Notes: generated by a model not told the origin, from the letters alone. Positions 34,107 through 44,064 are shown, counted from the stretch's first letter. The stretch is 64,000 bases of DNA from JADLAT01 sp964348795 (GCA_964348795.1 CAYGDY010000007.1:45212-109211); one strand, 5' to 3'. Translations and numbers: made by a program.

Positions 34107-36155
34107 ATGTCCAAGACTAATCCACTTTTGTCTGTATCTTCCCTACCTAACTACGCGCCGGAATTTGATAAAATTTTGCCGGAGCATTATTTGCCAGCGG
34201 TCGAGGAGGCCATCGCACAGGCCAGAGCGCAATATGACGCCATCCGCGCAGATACACGCCCGCCTGATTTTGAAAACACCATCGCGGCCATGGAATCCTG
34301 TGGGGAGCTCCTGGGTCAGGCCACGGGCATTTTTTATAACCAGCTTTCAGCTGTCGGTGGGGATGAATTACATGAACTGGCGGAGAAAATAGGCCCGCTT
34401 TCAGCCGCGTTTTCCAGCGATATCATGTTGGACCCTGTGCTGTTTGCGCGTGTTAAAGCCGTGCATGATGCCATTGAGGCGTGTACCTATACGCCGGAGC
34501 AAAAAACACTGCTGGAGGAATCCTACAAGGGGTTTGTGCGGGCGGGGGCCTTGCTGGACGAGGCGGGTAAAGCCCGCTTGCGGGAAATCTCGCAAACACT
34601 CTCCACGCTGGGGCCTGCCTTTATGAACAATGTTAGCAAGTCCTCCGAGAATTTTTCGTTATTGGTTACGGATGAGACGGATCTGGCGGGATTGCCTCCT
34701 TCGAGTATTGAGGCCGCGCGCCACGCCGCAGAAGAAAAAGACCATAAAACCGGCTGGCTTTTTACGCTCGATTACCCGAGCTATATTCCCTTTGTGCAAT
34801 ATGCGGATAACCGGAGTCTGAGGGAAAAAATGTGGCGGGGCTTTGGTCTGCGGGGCTGGACGGAAAGTTATAACAACGCCGAAAATATCAAAACTATTGT
34901 ATCTTTGAAGGATGAGCGGGCCAAATTGCTGGGGTACAAAACTCATGCGGATTATGTGTTGGAACGCCGGATGGCGCAAACGCCGGAAACGGTCATGGCG
35001 TTTTTGAACAAACTCAAGCAGGTGTATAAACCCGCCGCGCAAAAGGATCTGGAAACCCTTCAGGCCTTTGCCAAGAAACGCGATGGGCTGGAAGATATCA
35101 AACCGTGGGATGTAGCCTATTACAGCGAAAAATTGAAAGAAGAATTGTTTGAATTCTCGTCCGAGGATTTTCGGCCCTATTTGCCGCTTGAAAGGGTACT
35201 GGACGGGTGTTTCGCCCATTTCAGCCGCTTGTTCGGCATAGAATTTCGGGCCGCACAGGGCTATGAGGTCTGGCATACGGATGTGAAGGTGTTCGAGGTC
35301 TTCGAAAAAGACGGCGGGGGGTTTGTCGGCACGCTATTTTGTGATTTTTATCCGCGCAAGGGCAAAAAAGACGGCGCGTGGATGACCGCCTATCGCGCCC
35401 AGGGCCTCTATCATGGTAAGGTCGAGCGGCCTGTGATTGCGATTGTCTGTAACTTCACAAAACCGACACCGCAAAAACCCTCGCTCTTGACGCATGGAGA
35501 GGTGACGACGTTGTTTCATGAGATGGGCCATGCGGTGCATGGATTGCTCTCGAATGTGACCTATTCCTCGCTGGCCAGTCCGGCGGTGCTCTGGGATTTT
35601 GTTGAGCTTCCCTCTCAGGTGCAGGAAAACTGGTGCTTTGAAAAAGAAACGCTGGACCTGTTTGCGGGCCATTATGAAACCGGCGCGCCAATCCCCGCAG
35701 AGCTGATTGAAAAGCTCCGCAAGGCGATGAATTTCATGGTGGGCTGGGCGGGTCTGCGGCAGGTCAGTCTGGGTACGCTCGACATGGCATGGCATACGGC
35801 CAGCCCCGAAGCCTTCAAGGATGTGGCCGCGTTCGAGGATGGGGCGCTCAAGGATACGGCGCTGTTCCCGCGTCTGGGAGGACCAGTGTCGAGCAGTTTT
35901 TCCCATATTTTTGCAGGCGGCTATTCGGCAGGCTATTACAGCTATAAATGGGCGGAAGTACTCGATGCCGATACGTTTGCCCTGTTTCTGGAAAAGGGTC
36001 TGTACGACCCTCAAACCGCGCAGGCCTACCGCCATGAAATTCTGGCCAAGGGGGGATCTGAAAACCCTGCTGTGCTCTATCGCAAGTTTCGCGGGCGGGA
36101 CGCCGATCCTGACGCGCTGTTGAAGCGCGAAGGGCTCTTGGATCAGGCCGCATAA
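34107..36155 (+). CDS. dcp: M3-family peptidyl-dipeptidase
   Basis: A 682-residue zinc metallopeptidase that removes dipeptides from the C-terminus of peptides. The zinc motif HEMGH lies at about residues 471-475, with the third ligand in the following WDFVELPSQVQENW segment. That wording, and DPDALLKREGLL at the end, favour Dcp over oligopeptidase A. There is no signal peptide, so it is cytoplasmic. AAGGA lies 12 nt before the ATG. Confidence 0.92.
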   Translation: MSKTNPLLSVSSLPNYAPEFDKILPEHYLPAVEEAIAQARAQYDAIRADTRPPDFENTIAAMESCGELLGQATGIFYNQLSAVGGDELHELAEKIGPLSAAFSSDIMLDPVLFARVKAVHDAIEACTYTPEQKTLLEESYKGFVRAGALLDEAGKARLREISQTLSTLGPAFMNNVSKSSENFSLLVTDETDLAGLPPSSIEAARHAAEEKDHKTGWLFTLDYPSYIPFVQYADNRSLREKMWRGFGLRGWTESYNNAENIKTIVSLKDERAKLLGYKTHADYVLERRMAQTPETVMAFLNKLKQVYKPAAQKDLETLQAFAKKRDGLEDIKPWDVAYYSEKLKEELFEFSSEDFRPYLPLERVLDGCFAHFSRLFGIEFRAAQGYEVWHTDVKVFEVFEKDGGGFVGTLFCDFYPRKGKKDGAWMTAYRAQGLYHGKVERPVIAIVCNFTKPTPQKPSLLTHGEVTTLFHEMGHAVHGLLSNVTYSSLASPAVLWDFVELPSQVQENWCFEKETLDLFAGHYETGAPIPAELIEKLRKAMNFMVGWAGLRQVSLGTLDMAWHTASPEAFKDVAAFEDGALKDTALFPRLGGPVSSSFSHIFAGGYSAGYYSYKWAEVLDADTFALFLEKGLYDPQTAQAYRHEILAKGGSENPAVLYRKFRGRDADPDALLKREGLLDQAA

Positions 36156-36168
36156 GAGGGGAGTGCTT

Positions 36169-36229
36169 CCCCCGTGAAAACGGGGGTCTTAAAGGTGGGT
36201 TCTTAAAAAGATTCCCGCTTTCGCGGGAA
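36169..36229. repeat. Pair of short hairpins downstream of dcp
   Basis: CCCCCGTGAAAACGGGGG (36169-36186) is a 7 bp stem closed by a GAAA tetraloop. TTCCCGC (36212-36218) pairs with GCGGGAA (36223-36229). The second resembles the CCCGC...GCGGG arms of dispersed repeats elsewhere in the window. The pair may terminate dcp transcription. Confidence 0.45.
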
Positions 36230-36271
36230 AGCCAATATGATAATTTTGATGGTTTTTATGACGGAGGTTTT

Positions 36272-36652
36272 ATGACACAAGACAGCGTACATCCACTGGA
36301 CGGCACGTATCGTGTCACCAGCACGACCAGTTATCAGGGGCCTCTCGAAAAACGCAGTGACGGGGAGACACAAATCAAAAACAGCCAGACCGAGCGGTAC
36401 GATGCGGCCCATTGTAAATGGACGAGCACCTTTACGATATTGAGCGAAACCGAAGTGCGGATGGTCTCGGTTGCCGATCCGTCCGAGGCTGTGACAGATT
36501 TCTTGTTGACCGCGCCGGATGGCTCTCCCACCCGCAAACCCGTCACGTATGAAAGTGTTTTAAAGCTGGCCTGCAAGGGGGATAAAATCCAGATGTCCGG
36601 CCAGATTGCCTATGGCAAGGATATTGTCCTGCTGACCATGCGGAAAATGTAG
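36272..36652 (+). CDS. Hypothetical protein
   Basis: A 126-residue soluble protein with a strong ribosome binding site (GGAGG, 4 nt from the ATG). It has no signal peptide. The pattern of alternating beta strands (HPLDGTYRVTSTTSYQGPLE; CKWTSTFTILSETEVRMVSV) suggests a small beta-rich, possibly lipocalin-like fold. Only two cysteines. Not recognised. Confidence 0.65.
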   Translation: MTQDSVHPLDGTYRVTSTTSYQGPLEKRSDGETQIKNSQTERYDAAHCKWTSTFTILSETEVRMVSVADPSEAVTDFLLTAPDGSPTRKPVTYESVLKLACKGDKIQMSGQIAYGKDIVLLTMRKM

Positions 36653-36701
36653 TCTTTCTTGTCTGTTTCGCAAAACGCTCACGGGATGAGGGCAAAAGGG
36701 T

Positions 36702-37553
36702 TTACTTCTTCTCCGGCTTGAGAAGAGATTCCATAAACGTATTGACGGCCTCAGTATAGGGGCCTGCCTTTCCTAAGGTGCGCATAATATCCATATGGTT
36801 TAGCTTTTGTGGTAGAATTTGCGTTCTGATCTGGAATTTCTTGGCGCGTTTGGCCAAGGCCCGTTCCTCGTCACAGGTCATCTCGTTGAACCCTTCGGAG
36901 CATACCAAAAGAAACGGTGTTGCACCTTGGGAGAGCTTGTGGTAGGGCGAAACCTGTTCCCAGAACAGGGGGTCATCCCCGAAGACAGGGTTGTAAAAAC
37001 GGGGATGTTCCCGCTCCATCAGTGAGACGACATCAAGCGCGGCGCTGTCCAGAACGATCGTCCCGCGCCAGGGCTGGGCCCCGCGCAAGTACGCGAATTC
37101 GGGGCGGGCCGCGAGTAAAGCCACCAGATGCGCGCCAGCAGAATGCCCCATCAGGATGAGATCCTCTGAATTTCCTCCCCATTTTGCCGCGTTTTTTTGC
37201 GCAAATCCTATGGCATGGGCGACATCTTCCGATTCCTGAAAAGGCCCGACATCGGGAAAAACGCGGTAATTGGTAGAGACAATCACATAGCCTTTTTCAA
37301 GCCAGTATGTGATGTTCTCGCCTGCGACCTCTTCAGCCTGTTTGTCGCCGCCGCTCCAAGCCCCGCCATGGACGATAAACAGGATCGGGGTGTTTTTTGC
37401 CCCTGCCGGTACGTACACATCCATTGTCTGTTTGGGGTCTGTGCCATAAGACACATCGGCATATGTGGGCGCTACTTGTGCGGGGGAGCGTGCACCGGCT
37501 TTCACAGGACAGAAGGCAACAAGAAGGAGTATGAAAAGGAGACGGGTGCGCAT
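36702..37553 (-). CDS. Exported alpha/beta hydrolase (esterase-like)
   Basis: A 283-residue hydrolase with a signal peptide (about residues 1-21). It has the oxyanion-hole HGGAWSGGDK (62-71), the nucleophile elbow GHSAGA (Ser138), and plausible Asp and His near the C-terminus (the His in LNHMDIM). This is the carboxylesterase/BD-FAE type. The frame runs back to 37748, but the signal peptide fixes the start at 37553. It follows the methyltransferase gene by 5 bp and closes the minus-strand polysaccharide-linked run; the substrate is unknown. Confidence 0.8.
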   Translation of the reverse strand: MRTRLLFILLLVAFCPVKAGARSPAQVAPTYADVSYGTDPKQTMDVYVPAGAKNTPILFIVHGGAWSGGDKQAEEVAGENITYWLEKGYVIVSTNYRVFPDVGPFQESEDVAHAIGFAQKNAAKWGGNSEDLILMGHSAGAHLVALLAARPEFAYLRGAQPWRGTIVLDSAALDVVSLMEREHPRFYNPVFGDDPLFWEQVSPYHKLSQGATPFLLVCSEGFNEMTCDEERALAKRAKKFQIRTQILPQKLNHMDIMRTLGKAGPYTEAVNTFMESLLKPEKK

Positions 37554-37558
37554 GGCTC

Positions 37559-38293
37559 TCAAGGCTTTCTTTTCAGCAAGGCAACCTGGTTGTAATCCAT
37601 CTGCAGGGGCCGTTTGTGGGTAAAGTGGTATATCAGTTCGTGCAGATAAGCCTGATTGAGGCCCGGTTTGGCCCCTTGTGCGTGAAAATGGTCCAGCACC
37701 TGCCAGCCTTCGGATTCCAGATACTGTGCGAATTCGGCCTTGTTCCACTCGCGGATATGGCTTTTGTGGCCCGATTTCATAAAGCCCTGCCCGTAGTGCC
37801 TGTCCCGATCAGGGGTCGAGAGAATGACAAGGCTGTCTTTGTGCATTCTGGACTGGATATAGGTCAGAAGTTTATCGGGGTCTACCACGTGTTCAATGAC
37901 ATCTGAACACAAAATCAGGTCGGCCTTCAGGTCCTTGTGTGCGGGGTTCGGGTTTTCAAAATCATCACTGAGCCATTGCCCGAAGGGATGGTTTTCCTTG
38001 CAAAAGGTGATGGGATGGGGCTGGTCGATCCCGATGATCTGAAGGTCCGGCAGGTCTGCGTGGATCATCCGGAGTTTCATGGCGGGCCCGCACCCGATAT
38101 CCATCAGGTTTTTAAAGCCGTTTTTCCGGATCACATCGCGTGCATAAGTGTATACGGCGTACTGGTAGTGTTTGGCGTTGTTGAGGCGATGCGGGTTCCA
38201 GTAAGTCCCGCCGCTTTCCGAATCCATGGTCGTACGGACAGGGTTTTCCTGATAGGTTTCGGGCAGGCCGTATTTTTTCTGTGTCTGTGTCAT
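37559..38293 (-). CDS. SAM-dependent methyltransferase, class I
   Basis: A 244-residue methyltransferase. Motif I is LMDIGCGPAMKLRM at about 63-76, motif II IGIDQP, then LILCSDVIEHVVDPDKLL and SLVILSTPDRDR, typical of the UbiG/Methyltransf_11 group. The ATG at 38293 overlaps the sulfotransferase stop by 4 bp. Its place between a sulfotransferase and an esterase-like gene suggests decoration of a surface glycan or lipid, by inference. Confidence 0.85.
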   Translation of the reverse strand: MTQTQKKYGLPETYQENPVRTTMDSESGGTYWNPHRLNNAKHYQYAVYTYARDVIRKNGFKNLMDIGCGPAMKLRMIHADLPDLQIIGIDQPHPITFCKENHPFGQWLSDDFENPNPAHKDLKADLILCSDVIEHVVDPDKLLTYIQSRMHKDSLVILSTPDRDRHYGQGFMKSGHKSHIREWNKAEFAQYLESEGWQVLDHFHAQGAKPGLNQAYLHELIYHFTHKRPLQMDYNQVALLKRKP

Positions 38294-39120
38294 GGGGAAA
38301 GGTCTACTCCTGTCAGGCGTTTGATTTCTTGGATTTCGGGTGCGCACACGGCTTCGAGTGTTTTGCGGAATTCTGGGTCTATGCCTTGGATATACTCGCT
38401 TTTGCCCGAGAGTAGGCGGATGAGGGCGGAGGACTTGGCCATTTCGTTCAGGCGTGTCTCCCCCAGTAGGTGCTTGGCGAGGCGGTGTGTGTTTTTCTGG
38501 AAAAATCCTGTTTTGGCTCCGGCAATGTTGACCTTTTTATGAAGGGCGCTGGGACGAAAATCTGCCGAGAGGCCTGCAAAATCCGCAATGGTTTTATACG
38601 TGCCTTCGGGGTCGGATTCCAGCGTATCAAACCGCAGGATCAGAATATTTTCGCGCGGCAGGGCATCGTAAAGGGCTTTGAGACCAATCCCGACAAATCC
38701 GTGCTCCAGCCATGTGGCATAGGTATTATAGTGTTTCAGCACGTCTTCAAACCGCAAGGCCGGATCACCGCTTTGTTTCTTGATATGCCAGTAATGCGAA
38801 AAGGCCCGCTCGATGGGGTCTCTCAGGCACACCATGACTCTGGCATGAGGGTTGTAGGCCGCGATCCGCGCAGGCGCGCGGGGGGAGCAAATATAGGAAT
38901 AGGTGGGATCAAACCGGATGGTTCCCTTTTCATTCGCATTCCGCGTAGAAAATTGTGCATTGTACCAGTCTTCCCCGCGTGTGAAGTGCATGTCGAAATA
39001 ATGGATGGTATCTTTTGCGGAGGTCACAATCTGCGGGTGTTCCTTCAAGAGGTGGTAGACCCATGTTGTGGCCGTTTTGGGCGGGCCTGCATGAAAGAGC
39101 GCTACAGGTTCAAGAGGCAT
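38290..39120 (-). CDS. PAPS-dependent sulfotransferase
   Basis: A 276-residue sulfotransferase. The 5'-phosphosulfate loop is GPPKTATTW at 12-20. The 3'-phosphate-binding region is RVMVCLRDPIERAFSHYW, near 93-110. Heparan-sulfate-type family members transfer sulfate from PAPS to sugar hydroxyls. It overlaps the flippase gene upstream by 11 bp and the methyltransferase downstream by 4 bp, so the three are one transcriptional unit. PAPS synthesis genes are not in the window. Confidence 0.88.
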   Translation of the reverse strand: MPLEPVALFHAGPPKTATTWVYHLLKEHPQIVTSAKDTIHYFDMHFTRGEDWYNAQFSTRNANEKGTIRFDPTYSYICSPRAPARIAAYNPHARVMVCLRDPIERAFSHYWHIKKQSGDPALRFEDVLKHYNTYATWLEHGFVGIGLKALYDALPRENILILRFDTLESDPEGTYKTIADFAGLSADFRPSALHKKVNIAGAKTGFFQKNTHRLAKHLLGETRLNEMAKSSALIRLLSGKSEYIQGIDPEFRKTLEAVCAPEIQEIKRLTGVDLSP

Positions 39121-40522
39121 GGGAAATCAACCTTGTCCAGCTTTTGTCGACAACAGGAACTATACCCGCCAGAGCCAGCAGGATCAAGCCGGAAGGCATG
39201 AGCGGCACAAAATGTCCGGCAGGCAGTAAAAGCGCCAGAGAAGCCAAAATATTGACAAGGCACATAAAGGGTGGAAGGAGGTGCAATCCCTCCTTGCGTT
39301 TCAGAACGCGGACAAATCCGGTGAAAAGCTGAAGTGTACTGATAAAAATGACGAAAGCCGCGCCTTCCGCCCCTTGGTTCGGCACAAGCCAGGCGGTGCC
39401 CACGCAGGTGATGACCATCGAAAAACCGGCGATGAGGGCGCTGTCTCCTGCGTGCCCCGCCATCCCGAGCAAATCCCCTGACGCGCCGAACCCTGTACGG
39501 ATGACACTGGCCGCCGCTAGAATGTATAGGGCGGGCAGGGCGCTGTGGTAATCCCCGAACAGGGACAACAAGGGTCCGCCGAAAAACAGGAGACCCGCGC
39601 ATGCGCCCAAAACCGCAACAAGAGATACGGCGCGCATGGCATTATATTCGAGTGTAAGCTGGGCCATATCGTGTTTGGCGAGCAAGGCTCCCATGCGTGG
39701 AACCTGAAGTTGTGCGACGGCATGTTTGGGGATCCAGAGCATTTGCGAAAGCCGGACGGCCATGGCATAATCGGCGGCAATGCTGGCGGTGGTAAAAAAC
39801 CCGACGAGCACGATATCCAGCCCCCGAAACGGTTGGTTCAGCACTTGAAAGGCGGTGCTTTTGAGGGCGTATGTGAGATCCCAGCGCGTCAGGGTGCTAT
39901 ATGCGACGTTGGGCCACAGGGGCGCCCGAAAGAACAGCACCATAACGGGAATCAGTGTGCTGAGGATATAGGCGTGCGCCGTCCACAAGGGCGGCAGGGC
40001 CAACAGCCATAACAGGCCGACCAGAAGAACCCGCAGGCCATTGAGAAAAATTTCCTGAAAAAACAGGGTTTCTTTCACGCGCTGACGGGCGCGGGAATAA
40101 GACGGCAAGACAAGCGCGGCGGTGTTCACCGGAATAAAAAGCGCCATGTTCTGGAGCCATGGCAACAAAGCGGTGTGCCCCATGAGCCGCGCAATATGGG
40201 GTGAAAACCCGTATATCAAGCCACCGCACACAAGGCTAAGGATACCCGAAAGCCAGAAAATCTGGCTGGACAGGGCTGTGATGGTGTCCGGATTGTCCTG
40301 TGCCGTGCGGGACACATGGTACAGGATCAAGGCCTGAAACCCCGCAGAGAGCACCATGCTGAGCGTAAACATCAGGGAAAAGGCCATCATGAACAGCCCG
40401 AAAGAGTCCTTGTCCATCATGGTGCTTTGGAGCCAAAGGACACCAAATGTCGACAGGAGATTGAACCCCTTGCTGAACAGGGCCAGCCCCGCCGTACTCA
40501 TGTAATGTTTTTGAAGCGTCAT
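39110..40522 (-). CDS. Polysaccharide flippase (Wzx/MATE-like)
   Basis: A 470-residue protein with about 12-14 transmembrane helices and the oligosaccharide-flippase pattern at the N-terminus (GLALFSKGFNLLSTFGVLWL). It would move undecaprenyl-linked units across the inner membrane. The ATG at 40522 (MTLQKHYMSTAG) is chosen over 40570 on length. It is divergent from the glycosyltransferase at 40644. Confidence 0.83.
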   Translation of the reverse strand: MTLQKHYMSTAGLALFSKGFNLLSTFGVLWLQSTMMDKDSFGLFMMAFSLMFTLSMVLSAGFQALILYHVSRTAQDNPDTITALSSQIFWLSGILSLVCGGLIYGFSPHIARLMGHTALLPWLQNMALFIPVNTAALVLPSYSRARQRVKETLFFQEIFLNGLRVLLVGLLWLLALPPLWTAHAYILSTLIPVMVLFFRAPLWPNVAYSTLTRWDLTYALKSTAFQVLNQPFRGLDIVLVGFFTTASIAADYAMAVRLSQMLWIPKHAVAQLQVPRMGALLAKHDMAQLTLEYNAMRAVSLVAVLGACAGLLFFGGPLLSLFGDYHSALPALYILAAASVIRTGFGASGDLLGMAGHAGDSALIAGFSMVITCVGTAWLVPNQGAEGAAFVIFISTLQLFTGFVRVLKRKEGLHLLPPFMCLVNILASLALLLPAGHFVPLMPSGLILLALAGIVPVVDKSWTRLISHAS

Positions 40523-40643
40523 GGAGAGAAAATTTCGGAAAAAACGGGGTCTGGTGAAACAGCTTGCCACAGGATATAATAAAAACCATTGTTTTTCAAA
40601 CAGACTGTGCCGCCGGCCCCGCAGTCTTTTCAGGACAGGATGT

Positions 40644-41789
40644 ATGAAGCTTTTTTATCTTTCGGGTTCAACCCTGCCATCGGGGTATGCCAATGCGGTG
40701 CATGTGATGAAAATGTGTCAGGCGTTCGCCAAAATATGGGGGGCGGACGTCACGCTGTTTGCCAAGGCAGGCGTGGAAAAAACACATCCGAGAGAACTCT
40801 TTGAAATCTATGGTGTGTCAGGAATATTCAAATTATCTAGAACGGCGCGTCTTCAAAATAAAATGCTCTCCGGACCGGTCCGGATTCTCCAGACACTCTG
40901 GCGGGTTGTCAGTGAAAAGAATCCTCCTGATCTGCTGTACGGGCGGGATATCTGGACTCTGGCGGGTCTGGCGGGCGGGAGGATCCCTTTAGCGCTCGAG
41001 TTGCATGAAATCCCGCGCGGGCGGCTTCAAAAAGGGGCTCTGTGCCGGATCATAAACGCAAAAAATCTCAGAGGCGTGATTGTTATTACCGAAGGGCTCA
41101 AATACGACCTGATGCGCTTTGCGCCGTATTATCCGGAGGAGAAAATTCTGGTGGCGCCCGATGGCGGGGATGTGCCGCAGGGGCTTGTAACGCCCGTCCC
41201 CCTCGAATCCCTTGCCGGAACAGTGGTGCAGGTGGGCTATGCCGGTTCGCTCTACGCGGGGAAAGGGGTGGAGCTTCTCGTCCAGATGGCGGAAAAAATG
41301 CCGGAAGGCGGATTTCATGTCTTTGGCGGGCCGCAAGCCGAGCGAGAAAAATGGGAGTCCCGCGCTCTGCCCCCCAATATCCGATTTTACGGTGCCATAC
41401 CTCATAGCGCCGTAGCGGGACGGCTGTCGGCCTGCGATATTCTGGTGGCGCCCTATTTGCCTGTGATCCATATCGGGACGGGGGCCGATATTGCGCGCTG
41501 GATTTCTCCGTTGAAACTGTTTGAATACATGGCGCTTCGCAAGCCGATTGTGTGTTCCGATCTGTCGGTCCTGCGCGAGGTTATGGTGGACGGGCAGAAT
41601 GCCATGCTGGTCAATCCTGACAATCCGGACGAATGGGTCCACGTGCTTCGCAAAATTCAGCACAATCCCCTGCTGGCTCAGCATCTGTCCGAAGGAGCGT
41701 ATCAGGATCTTGTGACCTGTTATAGCTGGGAGAGACGGGCCGAAAGGATTGCGACGTTTCTGCGTTTCTCTTACGAGTCGGGCATTTAA
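40644..41789 (+). CDS. Glycosyltransferase family 4 (group 1)
   Basis: A 381-residue GT-B transferase. It has the N-terminal acceptor domain (MKLFYLSGSTLPSGYANAVH) and a C-terminal donor-binding domain with VGYAGSLYAGKGVELLVQMA and the E-x7-E region near SPLKLFEYMALRKPIVCSDL. The ATG at 40644 follows AGGACAGG; the frame is open upstream to 40521. Donor and acceptor sugars cannot be told. Confidence 0.88.
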   Translation: MKLFYLSGSTLPSGYANAVHVMKMCQAFAKIWGADVTLFAKAGVEKTHPRELFEIYGVSGIFKLSRTARLQNKMLSGPVRILQTLWRVVSEKNPPDLLYGRDIWTLAGLAGGRIPLALELHEIPRGRLQKGALCRIINAKNLRGVIVITEGLKYDLMRFAPYYPEEKILVAPDGGDVPQGLVTPVPLESLAGTVVQVGYAGSLYAGKGVELLVQMAEKMPEGGFHVFGGPQAEREKWESRALPPNIRFYGAIPHSAVAGRLSACDILVAPYLPVIHIGTGADIARWISPLKLFEYMALRKPIVCSDLSVLREVMVDGQNAMLVNPDNPDEWVHVLRKIQHNPLLAQHLSEGAYQDLVTCYSWERRAERIATFLRFSYESGI

Positions 41790-41887
41790 TCCTTTTTTGT
41801 GTCGTGTTTTTTGGGTATAATTTCCTGCGTACCCTTGCGTATTCATTTTCCTTATTTTTCATTTTTCTGGTTTTGCGATTCGCTTTT

Positions 41888-43165
41888 ATGATCTTTCGGT
41901 CTTTCAAAATATCCAGATATGTTCTGGCTCTACTCGCGTGTCTTTGGGCTAGCGCTTTTGAAGCCTTTGCAGGCGACATCCCGCTATATGCACCGGTGCA
42001 GGAACAAGATCCGAATAAGAGTTTTGTGAAACCGCCTGTCAAGTTCGGATCGTTTTTGTTGTTTTCGGATATCACGGTTGGTGAAACCTATAACGACAAT
42101 ATTTTGGCGCAGGAAACGGGCGCGGAATCGGATTTTATAACCACGATTGCGCCCACCGCCCAGCTTGTCAAAAGTTTCGGGCGGCATAATTTTGCGGTGA
42201 CGGCGGGCGCGCAAGGTGCCCGCTTTGTGGAACATCAGGATGAAAATACCCTGGATTATTCCGGTGCGTTTCTGGGAGATATCGAAGTATATCATACCTT
42301 CCATATCCCTTTAAAGCTGGCTTATAGTCTGGGGCATCAGGGCCGTACGAATCGGCGTTTGACCAGCCTGACAAAAAATCCGGTAGAGCTCACCCATAAA
42401 ACGGCCCAATCGGGTTTTGTGTATCAGCCTAACCGTCTGAAGCTCGAATTCCTCGGCACCTATGATCAGGCACGGGTGGCTGATTCGACCTTGCTGGTCT
42501 CGGGGGCACGAGTGAACGCCAGGGACAGGGCAAAAAATACGCTGGAGCTTGCCACAACCTTGTCCTATGAAACACAGACGAGCTGGAAACCGATTGTAAA
42601 ACTCATCTACAATACGGAAGATTATTTGCGCCGGACGCTCACTGCCACCGGATTTGACGGGATAAACCGGAGCAACACCACTTTGCGGGCGCTAGCGGGG
42701 ATCGGATTTGATTACAAGGGCTTGCTGAGCGGCATCATCCTGTTGGGGCCGGAAAAACACGAATATGCCGAACCTGCCGCCGATCCAGTCAAAGGCTTTT
42801 CCGCAGATGTGGTGATCAAATTTTCGCCTTCTGCGCGGACGGACGGGCAGTTCAATTTCGGCAAGCGGTCTTATGATGACAACCTCCTGTTGTCGGGCCT
42901 GACAGAAACAACGTACGGGCTGGCGCTTTCGCATGAACTCAATGCCCGCTGGTCCGTGAACGGCAAGGGGTCGTACAGCCATACGGAGTTCCTGTCCTCG
43001 ACCCGTCAGGATGATGAATATGCAGGGTCGGGCTCTGTGGTGTACAATATCCAGCGGGGCTTGGCGCTGGAAGGGTCTTACGGTTACCAGACCCGCGAGA
43101 GCACCGCCCCTTCTTTATCATATGATCAGAGTGTTGTTATGCTGGGGCTAAAAAATACGTTTTAG
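41888..43165 (+). CDS. Outer-membrane beta-barrel protein
   Basis: A 425-residue exported protein of the BBP2-like beta-barrel type found next to exopolysaccharide genes. The signal peptide ends in AFEAFA. The mature part is a series of amphipathic beta strands (LFSDITVGETYNDNILAQET is the hallmark N-terminal segment) and ends in Phe (LGLKNTF), the usual outer-membrane assembly signal. The start at 41888 is chosen because it puts the signal peptide at the N-terminus; the frame is open to 41804. It ends 4 bp inside the convergent epimerase gene. Confidence 0.8.
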   Translation: MIFRSFKISRYVLALLACLWASAFEAFAGDIPLYAPVQEQDPNKSFVKPPVKFGSFLLFSDITVGETYNDNILAQETGAESDFITTIAPTAQLVKSFGRHNFAVTAGAQGARFVEHQDENTLDYSGAFLGDIEVYHTFHIPLKLAYSLGHQGRTNRRLTSLTKNPVELTHKTAQSGFVYQPNRLKLEFLGTYDQARVADSTLLVSGARVNARDRAKNTLELATTLSYETQTSWKPIVKLIYNTEDYLRRTLTATGFDGINRSNTTLRALAGIGFDYKGLLSGIILLGPEKHEYAEPAADPVKGFSADVVIKFSPSARTDGQFNFGKRSYDDNLLLSGLTETTYGLALSHELNARWSVNGKGSYSHTEFLSSTRQDDEYAGSGSVVYNIQRGLALEGSYGYQTRESTAPSLSYDQSVVMLGLKNTF

Positions 43166-44064
43166 GCGTTGGGCTTGAGCAGAGCTTTCAAGCCCTCTTT
43201 CAAGGGGGTTTTCGGTATAAACCCTGTCAAGGTTTTAAAATACGCAGGGTCCCCGCAGGAATGGCGGATATCACCCGCACGGGCGGGTTGAAAATGGATA
43301 TCGGGTTTTATGTGCATGATATTGCCTAAGGTTTCGGCGAGTGTGAGCAGGCTGGTTTGCTGGCCTGTGCAGACGTTACAGACGGGCGCTTGCGGGTTGG
43401 CATGTGCCAAGCTTGAGATTAAGCCGGCAATGGCATCATCAATAAATACAAAATCACGGGTCTGTGTACCATCCCCGAACATCATCAAGGGCTCTCCCGC
43501 GCCGAGTTTCTGGTGGAAAATGGAAATCACGCCGGAATAGGGCGAGGTGGGGTCCTGTCCTGTGCCATACAGGTTGAAAAACCGCAGACCAAAACTGGGC
43601 AAACCATGGGTCGTTCCATAGGCTTTGGCATCGGTCTCATTGGCCAGCTTGTGCTCCGCATAGGGCGAAAGGGGCCGTCCGTCCAGCGTTTCTTTGAGGG
43701 GCAGGGTTGGGGTGTCTCCGTACACCGCCGCCGAAGAGGCGTACACAAAGGGGATGTTGCCGTTCTGTCGCGCCGCTTCCAGCATATTTTGCGTGCCTGT
43801 GACGTTGGTGGTGCGTGTGCTGAGGGGGGCCTCGATCGTTTTGGTGACCGAGGCAATAGCCGCCAGATGGAAAATCCCGTCACACTCGTCTGCCAGCGTG
43901 CTCATGCGCGGCAGATCGAGGATCGTGTCCTGATAAAAATTCCCTTGAAAACCATTGGGGCGGGGCTTGATATCCACGCCCGTGACCGCATGGCCCTGCA
44001 CCGCCAGTATCCGGCAGAGATGTTGTCCGATAAAGCCTGCGGCACCTGTGATAAGGTATTTCAT
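43162..44064 (-). CDS. NAD-dependent nucleotide-sugar epimerase/dehydratase
   Basis: A 300-residue extended-SDR enzyme. The Rossmann motif GAAGFIGQHL follows the start, and the catalytic S-x(n)-YxxxK is in YASSAAVYGDTP and SPYAEHKLANE. It resembles UDP-glucose 4-epimerase and related enzymes. The ATG at 44064 is preferred to 44073 and 44121. Likely supplies a precursor for the neighbouring polysaccharide genes. Confidence 0.88.
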   Translation of the reverse strand: MKYLITGAAGFIGQHLCRILAVQGHAVTGVDIKPRPNGFQGNFYQDTILDLPRMSTLADECDGIFHLAAIASVTKTIEAPLSTRTTNVTGTQNMLEAARQNGNIPFVYASSAAVYGDTPTLPLKETLDGRPLSPYAEHKLANETDAKAYGTTHGLPSFGLRFFNLYGTGQDPTSPYSGVISIFHQKLGAGEPLMMFGDGTQTRDFVFIDDAIAGLISSLAHANPQAPVCNVCTGQQTSLLTLAETLGNIMHIKPDIHFQPARAGDIRHSCGDPAYFKTLTGFIPKTPLKEGLKALLKPNA

